Origin: Candidatus Cloacimonetes bacterium 4572_55 | GTDB lineage: Bacteria > 4572-55 | Assembly: GCA_002084765.1 (NCBI GenBank) | Contig: NBMB01000079.1 | Coordinates: forward strand, 1 to 9,795 | DNA length: 9,795 bases | Direction: 5' to 3' | Shown here: positions 1-6,900 of the stretch, piece by piece | How positions within the stretch are numbered: position 1 is the first letter of the stretch | Layout: every line of letters begins with the position of its first letter | Notes under the pieces: generated by a model | Told to the model about the DNA's origin: nothing | The model's database searches: none | The model's input: only the letters and a program-made list of their open reading frames with translations | Position numbers and translations under genes: made by a program

Positions 1-110
1 GTACAATGCACATGATAGGCATTATCTTCGATGACAACATCGGTAACGGTTATGCCCGGTAACTCAAGAATGATCTCAAAAACCTTATTTAAATCTGATG
101 GTGAAGTCAT
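1..110 (-). CDS. ISL3-like transposase, N-terminal part (runs off left edge)
   Basis: Reading the minus strand from the ATG at 110-108 gives 36 codons without a stop up to the window edge. The peptide begins MTSPSDLNKVFEIILEL and continues through LPGITVTDVVIEDN to YHVHC. A short helix, then LPG-x-x-V-T-D-V-x-I-E-D and a hydrophobic strand is how many ISL3-family transposases start, just before their zinc-finger cysteines; the last visible residue here is a Cys. A GGAG ribosome-binding sequence precedes the ATG on the minus strand, with about 9 bases between them. It is divergent from the hydrolase gene at 262. I could not recognise a terminal inverted repeat in the 150 bases between them, so whether the element is intact cannot be judged. 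The family call rests on a short segment; another transposase or an unrelated small domain is possible. Confidence 0.5.
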   Translation of the reverse strand, partial: MTSPSDLNKVFEIILELPGITVTDVVIEDNAYHVHC

Positions 111-261
111 AGCCAATTCACTCCGATTACTTGAAAAATAATAAAAAAATGGATCAAAATGCTTCAATTAAAATACCAAATAAATCGATTAATCTCAATC
201 GAATTCTGTAGTTTCCGTAAAAACTTCCCAAGAGCCAATTTGGATTATAATAAGAGGATTA

Positions 262-1320
262 ATGATGAAAAAAATGCTATTTCTGATAATTATAATATCT
301 ATTGTTGGGTGTTCAGGAAAAAACAAACAGTTTTTAGACAAGACTGAAGCTCAAAGTTTAGAAGAAAAACATCAATTTGGCGGAAGAATTGCCCCAGATA
401 GTCCAACTACTTTCAAAGCTGAAAAAAACAAAATTTGGTTCTTTAGCGAAGGAACAAAAGTAGTTGGAAATTTATATGTTCCCATCAATCACAATAAAGA
501 TGAGCAATTACCAGCAATTGTTGTGGTTGGACCAAAAGGAGCGGTAAAAGAACAAACAGGGGGTATTTATGCTAAAAAATTATCAGAGAAAGGATTTTTA
601 ACTCTCGTTTTTGACCACCGAACTTATGGAGAAAGCGGAGGGAACCCAAGACATTATGAAAATCCATATATGAAAATAAAAGATGTAAAAACAGCAGTAA
701 GTTATATTGCTTCTCTTGATATTGTAGATATTAACAAAATATCAATGCTTGGGGTTTGTAATGGAGGAGGTTTTGGTCTTGCAGCGGCAATCTATGATGC
801 ACGAGTGAAATCTTATGCCTCTGTATCAGGTCTTTTTGATTTAAGAAGTCAAATAATAAATGGTAAACCAGATGAAAAACAGAGGCTATTTTCAATAATG
901 AAAGAATCTTCCAATGCGAGACAAAAATATTTTGAAACTGGCGAAATTGTTTATATAAAACAGATGCCTGATGTAGATGAAAATTCAAATCAATTGAGAA
1001 AAGAAGCATATGAATATTATTGTACTTCCAGAGGATTATGTCCAAATTATGGGGAAAACAAAATGGCAGTTATGAGTAGAGATACTCGTAGAAGTTTTGA
1101 TATTACAGACCAAATTCGGCTTTTATCTCCAAGACCATATTTGGCAATTGCTGGTACAAAAGCGCTCACACTTGGGTTGAGTGAAAAAGCATTTGAAAGG
1201 GCAAATGAACCAAAAGAATTTTTTAAAATTGAAGGAGCTACACACGTTGGTCTGTATGATATTGATAAACATGTTGATCAAGCAGTAAAGAAATTGTCTG
1301 AATTTTATACAATTAAATGA
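262..1320 (+). CDS. Lipoprotein alpha/beta hydrolase, YcjY/dienelactone hydrolase type
   Basis: The protein (352 residues) is probably a membrane-anchored hydrolase facing the periplasm or outer membrane. It starts with a lipoprotein signal: Lys residues, a hydrophobic run and the lipobox I-V-G-C with Cys17. The alpha/beta hydrolase core follows: an oxyanion-loop region around VVVGPKGAVKEQ (87-98), FDHRTYGESGG (117-127) and the nucleophile elbow G-V-C-N-G-G at 164-169. The nucleophile there is Cys166 rather than Ser, as in dienelactone hydrolase and YcjY-like proteins. The likely catalytic His is His328 in GATHVGLYD. The acid is not obvious; the loop after the AIAGTKA strand has Leu where an acid might be expected. 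The substrate is unknown. There are two candidate starts, ATG at 262 and 265. AAGAGG at 252-257 lies 4 and 7 bases upstream, so 265 is slightly better placed. The gene is AT-rich and stands alone. It may be acquired DNA. Confidence 0.8.
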   Translation: MMKKMLFLIIIISIVGCSGKNKQFLDKTEAQSLEEKHQFGGRIAPDSPTTFKAEKNKIWFFSEGTKVVGNLYVPINHNKDEQLPAIVVVGPKGAVKEQTGGIYAKKLSEKGFLTLVFDHRTYGESGGNPRHYENPYMKIKDVKTAVSYIASLDIVDINKISMLGVCNGGGFGLAAAIYDARVKSYASVSGLFDLRSQIINGKPDEKQRLFSIMKESSNARQKYFETGEIVYIKQMPDVDENSNQLRKEAYEYYCTSRGLCPNYGENKMAVMSRDTRRSFDITDQIRLLSPRPYLAIAGTKALTLGLSEKAFERANEPKEFFKIEGATHVGLYDIDKHVDQAVKKLSEFYTIK

Positions 1321-1357
1321 AAAATAACGAAACGCTAACAATGTGAAAAAATCAGGT

Positions 1358-1377
1358 TCATTTCAGAAATGATTTTT
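1358..1377 (+). terminator. Possible weak terminator after the hydrolase gene
   Basis: TCATTT (1358-1363) and AAATGA (1367-1372) form a perfect 6-bp stem with a 3-base loop, followed directly by five T residues. An alternative, longer fold pairs AAAAATCA (1347-1354) with TGATTTTT (1370-1377). The stem is almost all A-T, so termination would be weak. It lies 38 bases after the hydrolase stop and before the promoter of the next gene, which is the right place. Confidence 0.35.
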
Positions 1378-1395
1378 GAAATATGAAAAAAAAAC

Positions 1396-1425
1396 TTGAC
1401 AATCCCTCCCTCCCCCATTTAAATT
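1396..1425 (+). promoter_or_regulatory. Sigma70-like promoter for the IPTL-CTERM gene
   Basis: A perfect -35 box TTGACA at 1396-1401 is followed, 18 bases on, by TAAATT at 1420-1425 as a plausible -10. The spacer holds a C-rich run (CCCTCCCTCCCCC). Just downstream TTCTCTAAA occurs twice, at 1428-1436 and 1440-1448, 12 bases apart, and could be a regulator site or a chance repeat. The same TTGACA...TAAATT pair occurs ahead of the nuclease gene at 6973-7001. Confidence 0.45.
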
Positions 1426-1477
1426 AATTCTCTAAATAGTTCTCTAAAATTTTGAAATCCAAACAACTTATTAAAAC

Positions 1478-1483
1478 GGAGGA
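1478..1483 (+). promoter_or_regulatory. Ribosome-binding site that fixes the start of the broken IPTL-CTERM gene
   Basis: GGAGGA at 1478-1483 lies 2 and 5 bases before ATG codons at 1486 and 1489. Both ATGs are in a frame that stops at 1570-1572, not in the frame that encodes most of the protein. The longer open frame can only start from a TTG at 1452, which has no such site. This is the main evidence that a base was lost just after the start codon. Confidence 0.7.
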
Positions 1484-1485
1484 AA

Positions 1486-2118
1486 ATGATGAAAAAATTT
1501 CCATTAGTTTTGTTGTATTGTGTCTGCTCTTTTTTGTTGTCAGCACGGTTTATGGGCAACAGGTTGGGCTAAGTTCCGGAGGTCCGGATAACATTTCGAA
1601 TACAATCCCGCCATCATCTGAGCAATATACCATTCCGCAAAGCGATGACGGCTCCAGGTCGGTTCGCGACCTGCTCTATGCCCTGGATGATGGAGGTGCT
1701 GAGACCTCAATCGGTGGAGTAGTAGGTGATATTTTGTGGTTGAATGCCTTTACCGCTGTCGCCGGCTCGGAAAAAATAACTGAAATCCATGTGGCCTGGG
1801 GCAGGACGCCTGCTACTGAACTCGGGCCAAGCAATGTTCCGAACTTCGCGCCTTGCTCCGTCATTCTATATGAAGATCCAAATGATGACGGCGATCCTTC
1901 AGACGCCGTCTTTTTAACCTCGACCGCGACAACTGTGCAAAATGTCGATACTGATATCCTGACAATTCCCGGGGAACTGGTTGATTCGAGCTTACGGGCG
2001 ATCGGCCACAGTAATTCCGACTGTCTCCGAATGGGGCATGATCGTCCTGTCGCTGTTAGTCCTTATCACCGGAACGTTTATCCTGCGCCGCAGCAAACAG
2101 GCTGTAATAGCCGTCTGA
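1486..2118 (+). pseudogene. Secreted IPTL-CTERM protein, broken by a frameshift and an internal deletion
   Basis: The original product was a secreted protein anchored through an IPTL-CTERM sorting signal. After ATG-ATG (1486/1489) comes a run of six A (1492-1497). Adding one A would join the start to the frame that reads KKISISFVVLCLLFFVVS, a good signal peptide ending near VYGQQ. That frame then encodes the family body: YALDDGGAETSIGG, GDILWLNAFTAV and a YEDPNDDGDPSDAVFL segment. Around 1962-1975 it loses sense and the frame one base on takes over: GNWLIRAYG, ATVIPTVSEWG, a hydrophobic helix (MIVLSLLVLITGTFIL) and RRSK, ending at TGA 2116-2118. IPT-x-SEWG plus helix plus Arg pair is the IPTL-CTERM signal, recognised in the known system by exosortase H. 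Relatives have several dozen residues between the TDIL and GNWL segments that are missing here. Real decay fits best; assembly error is the alternative. Confidence 0.8.
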
Positions 2119-2215
2119 TCTCAAAACGTTGCTAATCATGCCTGAACTTCACGTTAGTCTTCTTGATATCTGTTTATGAAAAGACCAACCATGGGGAAAT
2201 TCATTACATTTATAC

Positions 2216-2272
2216 AAAAAATAGACGATCATTGCTCGGCTTTCTAATACCTGCAATGATCGTCTATTTTTT
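2216..2272. terminator. Perfect 20-bp inverted repeat, probable bidirectional terminator
   Basis: AAAAAATAGACGATCATTGC at 2216-2235 is the exact reverse complement of 2253-2272, with a 17-base loop between. The left arm begins with six A and the right arm ends with six T, so RNA from either strand would form a stem followed by a U tract. It lies 97 bases after the stop of the IPTL-CTERM pseudogene. The stem is unusually long and only moderately GC-rich for a simple terminator; a remnant of a small palindromic element is an alternative. Confidence 0.6.
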
Positions 2273-2290
2273 GATTGCGAAAAAATGTAA

Positions 2291-2479
2291 AGAGACGATA
2301 TTTGGGTCAAGTGGGTGCTTGATGAAACTCAATTGTCGCGGACTGTCCGCTACCAACTTGCATTCAATAAAATCCCAGACTCCAAACTTTCTGGGCTAAT
2401 AATGGACATTGGTCATTATACTATTTTAAACCTAAGTCAAGTTGAATTTAAATTTTTACTTTTACAATGTGCCACCTAA
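2291..2479 (+). other. Possible remnant of a coding region, unknown function
   Basis: Right after an in-frame TAA (2288-2290) one frame stays open for 62 codons to TAA at 2477-2479. It reads RDDIWVKWVLDETQLSRTVR and later KLSGLIMDIGHYTILNLSQ. The amino-acid mix looks protein-like and less skewed than random AT-rich DNA, but there is no start codon with a ribosome-binding site. It may be the 3' end of a gene whose front was lost. I do not recognise the family, and chance is a real possibility. Confidence 0.25.
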
Positions 2480-2490
2480 AACGACGATTA

Positions 2491-2497
2491 AGAGAGG
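2491..2497 (+). promoter_or_regulatory. Ribosome-binding site favouring a TTG start for the YitT-family gene
   Basis: AGAGAGG at 2491-2497 is 8 bases before TTG at 2506. The alternative in-frame ATG at 2467 has no purine-rich sequence before it and would place this site inside the coding region. Confidence 0.55.
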
Positions 2498-2505
2498 TTG
2501 AAATT

Positions 2506-3372
2506 TTGAAATTAAATATTGCTCATATTGCCAAGGATACTCTTTTTATCCTAATTGGTATTGTTTCAGCTGGTTTTGGACTAAAAGGATTTTTGCTACC
2601 TAATTTATTTATCGATGGTGGCGCTATGGGTATTTCTTTGCTAATATCAGAAACAACCAGTGTATCACTATCCATTCTTATTATCGCTGTCAATTTGCCA
2701 TTTCTCATACTTGGATATTCGCAAATAGGAAAGCAATTTGCTATTAAAAGTGTTCTTGCTATAATTGGACTTGCATTAGTTGTTCACTTTATATCTTATC
2801 CTTTAATTACAACAGACAAATTACTTATTGCTGTTTTTGGTGGCTTTTTTTTGGGTGGAGGAATAGGAATGGCAATCCGTGGTGGATCTGTAATAGATGG
2901 AACCGAGGTGTTAGCAATTCATCTAAGCAAAAAATCAGGACTGACCATTGGGGACATAATATTAATTTTCAACATTATTATATTTTCATTTGGAGCTTAC
3001 ATTTTGTCAATAGAGGTTGCTTTATATGCAATTCTGACCTATTTGGCTGCTGCAAAAACTATAAATTTTGTGGTTGAAGGGGTTGAGGAATACACAGGAA
3101 TAACGATCATATCAGATAATAGCGACAAAATAAGATTAATGATTACTGAAAAGCTAGGCAGAGGTGTTACAATTTATGCGGGCAAAGGGGGATATGGAAA
3201 ACGAAGTGATACTTTGAAGCAAATTGACATTGTTTATACAGTTATCACAAGGTTGGAAATTGCAAAACTACGATCAGAAATTGACAAAATTGATTCTGAT
3301 GCATTTATTATTATGAACAGTATAAAAGACACAAAAGGAGGAATGATTAAAAAACGATCAATAGAAAAATAA
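2506..3372 (+). CDS. YitT-family membrane protein (DUF161 plus DUF2179)
   Basis: The product (288 residues from TTG 2506; 301 from ATG 2467) is an integral membrane protein of the YitT family, whose transport or signalling role is not settled. Five to six hydrophobic segments are visible, at about 11-31, 52-71, 80-100, 105-123, 148-168 and 170-190. The glycine-rich stretch FGGFFLGGGIGMAIRGGS followed by DGTEVLAIHLSKKSG (111-145) is the family signature. The soluble C-terminal DUF2179 domain (about 197-280) contains GRGVTIYAGKGGYGKRSD (218-235), which matches the usual G-x-G-V-T...G-x-G-Y pattern. The shorter form agrees with the usual family length, and the TTG start has the better ribosome-binding site. 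The gene is AT-rich, on the same strand as its neighbours, and followed 26 bases after its stop by an attC-like hairpin. Confidence 0.85.
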   Translation: MKLNIAHIAKDTLFILIGIVSAGFGLKGFLLPNLFIDGGAMGISLLISETTSVSLSILIIAVNLPFLILGYSQIGKQFAIKSVLAIIGLALVVHFISYPLITTDKLLIAVFGGFFLGGGIGMAIRGGSVIDGTEVLAIHLSKKSGLTIGDIILIFNIIIFSFGAYILSIEVALYAILTYLAAAKTINFVVEGVEEYTGITIISDNSDKIRLMITEKLGRGVTIYAGKGGYGKRSDTLKQIDIVYTVITRLEIAKLRSEIDKIDSDAFIIMNSIKDTKGGMIKKRSIEK

Positions 3373-3398
3373 ATCAATGTCAACATAATATACGCTCA

Positions 3399-3467
3399 TA
3401 ACAAATTGTTGCGCCTGACATTTTTCCGCTGTCGCTCCCAAAATTCAGGTGAATTTGGGCGTTAGAA
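3399..3467 (+). repeat. attC-like imperfect hairpin (possible integron cassette site)
   Basis: The site starts TAACAAATT and ends GGGCGTTAGAA. Outer arms TAAC (3399-3402) and GTTA (3461-3464) pair, AAATT (3403-3407) pairs with AATTT (3452-3456), CGCCTGA (3412-3418) pairs with TCAGGTG (3445-3451) with one G-T pair, and ATTTT (3420-3424) can pair with AAAAT (3440-3444). Unpaired bases sit on one arm only (3408-3411, then 3457-3460). An imperfect folded stem with TAACAA at one end and GCGTTAG at the other is the layout of integron attC sites. The outer cores do not match the strict 7-base consensus fully (GTTAGAA ends in A instead of a pyrimidine). The position between two short same-strand genes fits a cassette boundary. 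No integrase is in the window. Confidence 0.5.
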
Positions 3468-3498
3468 AAATAAAATTAATTAAAATTGGAGTTAAAAA

Positions 3499-3870
3499 AT
3501 GACTTTTTGCACATCAATTCATTGCATAGATGGGAGAATACAAGAGCCTATCATAAAGTATTTAAAAGAGAACTATAATATAACTTATGTTGACACAATA
3601 ACTGAACCAGGACCATGCAAAATACTTGCTAAGGGTGAAGACAAAATATCAGTTAATTCTATTCTAAAAAGGACGAGAATATCAATAAATAGGCATGGTT
3701 CGAAACTCATTGCTATTTCTGGACATTATGATTGCGCAGGAAATCCTTGCGATGAAGAGATACAGAAAAAACAAATAAGAAAAGCTATTAAATATCTTAA
3801 AATCAATTATCCTGAAATAAAAATAATCGGGTTATGGGTTGATAATGAATGGAAAATAAATAATATCTAA
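3499..3870 (+). CDS. Minimal beta-carbonic-anhydrase-like protein
   Basis: This 123-residue cytoplasmic protein has the metal site of beta-carbonic anhydrases in a very short frame. C-I-D-G-R at 9-13 supplies Cys9 and the Asp11-Arg13 pair. G-H-Y-D-C-A-G-N-P at 75-83 supplies His76 and Cys79. Together these make the Cys-His-Cys zinc set. Beta-carbonic anhydrases usually run to about 200 residues or more, so the protein has a reduced core. By family logic it would bind zinc and may hydrate CO2, but short members are often only annotated as carbonic-anhydrase-like and activity is inferred. ATG 3499 is preceded by GGAG at 3488-3491 with 7 bases between. It sits just after the attC-like hairpin, is AT-rich, and its stop codon overlaps a TAACAAATT motif like the one that opens that hairpin, so it may be a cassette gene. 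Confidence 0.75.
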   Translation: MTFCTSIHCIDGRIQEPIIKYLKENYNITYVDTITEPGPCKILAKGEDKISVNSILKRTRISINRHGSKLIAISGHYDCAGNPCDEEIQKKQIRKAIKYLKINYPEIKIIGLWVDNEWKINNI

Positions 3871-3941
3871 CAAATTAATCCTGCCGGCATATATTGGCGA
3901 AAGTCTCAAACAAAAAAAATAAAACGAGGCGATTAAGGACT

Positions 3942-6900
3942 ATGAAAAAAAAACGTGAGATCGATAAAAATTTTGAACGGACTTATGATACACAAATTAA
4001 GACTTTTCAAAATCTTATGCGTTTTAAAATTCGAGATATTTTATTGGTTTCCAGTTTGTATGACCTCTACTTACTGGAAGAAGACGGCCGTCTATATGAA
4101 TTGTTGCAGCATGAATATCGCGGATTAAATTTGAGCCATACTCCAGAATTGACGCGAGTCTCCAGCACCAAAAAGGCGGTTGATCTTGCTCAAAAAGAAG
4201 GACGGTTTAACCTGATCATCACGACCATGCACGTCGAGGGTATGCACGCCTTGGCTTTTGCCCGGCTGGTCAAAGAGTCAGGGTTGGATATTCCCATCGT
4301 CTTGCTTGGGTATGACAACCGAGAATTTTCCGATCTGATCACACACCAGGATACATCGGTATTTGATGGGATTTTTATTTGGCAGGGCGACTATCGAATC
4401 TTGTTAGCGATCATCAAATCGATCGAAGACCGTAGAAATGTGGCGCATGACATTGAGACCATCGGCGTCCAAGTTATTATTGCAGTTGAGGACAATGTGC
4501 AGTATTATTCCTCATTCCTGCCCCTGATCTATATCGAGGTGATGAAGCAATCGCAACAACTGATATCCGAGGGCGTCAGTCTGTCTCATAAATATATCAG
4601 GATGCGCGCCAGACCGAAAATTTTGCTAGCGAATACCTACGAGCAGGCATGGGACTATTACACGCAATATCAGAATTACGTCCTGGGAGTTATCTCTGAC
4701 ATCGATCTTCCGAGACTCGGCAAGTCCGACCCGCAAGCCGGCATCCGTTTCGCAAAAAGTGTGAAAGCACAGCATCCAGATATTCCTATCTTACTGCAAT
4801 CCACGGAAGCAGAAAATGAGAAAAAAGCGAGAGATATCGACGTTTCCTTTACACTCAAAGGCTCTCCGACACTATTGCAGGAGCTTCAATACTTTATCAG
4901 CAGAAATTTCGGATTCGGCGATTTTGTATTTCGTAACCCGGGAGGCGAGACGGCTGAGATAAGCCCCGCGACGGATCTGATATCGTTAGAACAGAAAATC
5001 CGATTATTGCCAGAGGAGAGCCTGGTGTATCACTCGAAGCGGAATCATTTTTCTACCTGGCTCAAAGCGCGAACAGAATTTTGGCTGGCAAATAAAATCC
5101 GACCAACCAAAGTGACGGATTTTTCCACAGTAGAGCGTATGCGAGACCATCTGGTCTCTTCCCTGAGACACTACCGTAAGTCCCGACAGCGCGGCGTGGT
5201 GAGCGATTTCATAAAAGAGGCGTATGACCATACCAATGACCTGGCTCGGATCGGCGAAGGTTCCCTGGGCGGTAAAGCTCGAGGACTCAATTTTTTGAAT
5301 ACCTTGATTAACAGCATGAACGTGTACGATAAATTCAAGGGCGTTCGGGTTTATGTTCCCCCAGGCGTTATCCTCGGTGCCAAAGTATTTGACGATTTTC
5401 TTGATACCAACCACCTGCGCGCATTTGCCTTAAAATCCCAAAGCGACAAGGAGATTACCGAAAGATTCTTGAACGCTCGTTACTTCCCCGACTATGCATA
5501 CAATGAACTGCGCATGTTTTTGGAAATGACGCAAACGCCTCTCGCCGTCCGATCTTCCAGCCTGTTGGAAGATTCGCAGTATCACCCTTTTGCAGGCGTA
5601 TATGAGACATATATGATACCGAACAATCAGGGTGGTCCTTCCGTACGGCTCAATTATCTGGTGAATGCTATTAAGCGGGTGTACGCCTCTACATTTTATC
5701 AGCAGACAAAAGAATATATCAAAATGACCACCTATCGTCTGGAAGAAGAAAAGATGGCGGTTATTGTCCAAAAAATGGTCGGGTCCAGGCACGACAACCG
5801 TTTCTACCCGGATTTCGCGGGCGTGGCAAAATCACATAATTTCTATCCGATCTCTCCCCAGAACGCAGAAGATGGGATTATCGCTGTGGCTCTCGGTTTG
5901 GGAAAAACTGTGGTCGAAGGGGAGGATTCCATCAAATTTAGCCCCAAAATGCCACAACATTTCCCGCAATTTTCCTCTGCCAAAGATACGCTGCGCAATA
6001 GCCAGAATTCTTTCTGGGCACTCTCCTTAGATAACCCATCGGGAACCAGTCCGGATTTCACATCGTCAATCGAATCGGTCAAAAGATACGAATTGGACGT
6101 AGCGGAGAAAGATGGGACATTGTTCAATATCGGCTCGGTCTATTCACCGGAAAATGAGAGCGTCTATCCGGGCTTATCGCGTCGCGGTATTCGGCTGGTC
6201 ACATTCGCCCCGTTGTTGAAGTATAAGCTGTTTCCGCTGCCGGAAGCGTTGGACTATCTGCTTCAATTGGGATGTTGGGGAATGGGAACCGCAGTGGAAA
6301 TCGAGTTCGCGGTTCAGATGTCCAGAAGAAAAGGCAAGCCGCATAGATTCGGCGTCCTGCAGATGCGCCCTCTGGTGATCAACAAGGAGTTAGAGGAGTT
6401 GAATGTCGAAAATTATAAGCCTAAACAATTGATTTGCCAGAGTCAAAATGTGCTGGGAAACGGTGTGATCGACGGTATTTATGATATTGTAGCAGTGGAT
6501 ATCAAAAATTTCGATCGGTCGAAAAGCCAAGAGGTCGCCAGAGAATTGACCCAATTGAACGCAAAATTGGTCTCGGAAAAACGCCCGTATCTGTTGTTCG
6601 CCTGTGGACGATTGGGAACTGTAGACCCCTGGCTGGGCATTCCTCTGAAGTGGGAACAAATCTCCGGCGCTCACGCGATTGTTGAAACCGGTTTGTTAGA
6701 TATGATTGTGGAACCCTCGCAAGGATCGCATTTTTTCCAAAATATCACAGCGTTTATGGTCGGCTACTTTACCGTTTATTCTACCGACAGCTCCAATTTT
6801 ATTAACTGGGACTGGCTCTATCAACAACCCGCAACGGAAGAGATGTCCCATATCCGACTGATCCATTTTGACAGCCCAGTTTTGGTGAAAATGAACGGCA

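Larger units (their letters stand above)
2119..2505. other. Gene-poor stretch between the IPTL-CTERM pseudogene and yitT-like gene
   Basis: No convincing intact gene is present. The stretch holds a perfect 20-bp inverted repeat (2216-2272), a tight GCGGAC-T-GTCCGC palindrome (2338-2350) and a plus-strand reading frame without a good start codon (2291-2479). An open frame at 2163-2399 reads through the inverted repeat, has no ribosome-binding site and gives a low-complexity, unfamiliar peptide, so I do not call it a gene. The ribosome-binding site of the next gene lies at 2491-2497. Confidence 0.6.

Noticed and set aside
185-202. TCGATT...AATCGA 6-bp inverted repeat
   Set aside because: Short and AT-rich; no second copy or clear link to a promoter or to the transposon end.
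246-251. Perfect TATAAT box upstream of the hydrolase gene
   Set aside because: It is followed directly by the ribosome-binding site and start codon, so transcription would begin at or after the ribosome-binding site, and no -35 box is found at the right distance.
1452-2135. Single intact protein starting at TTG 1452
   Set aside because: No ribosome-binding site for that TTG, the signal peptide would be buried behind a charged leader, and the C terminus in that frame is nonsense while the next frame encodes a clear IPTL-CTERM tail.
2163-2399. 78-residue open frame
   Set aside because: It reads through a perfect 20-bp inverted repeat, lacks a ribosome-binding site and has no recognisable features.
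5004-5792. Minus-strand open frames of 136 and 120 codons
   Set aside because: They lie opposite the well-supported ATP-grasp region and show no family features or start signals.
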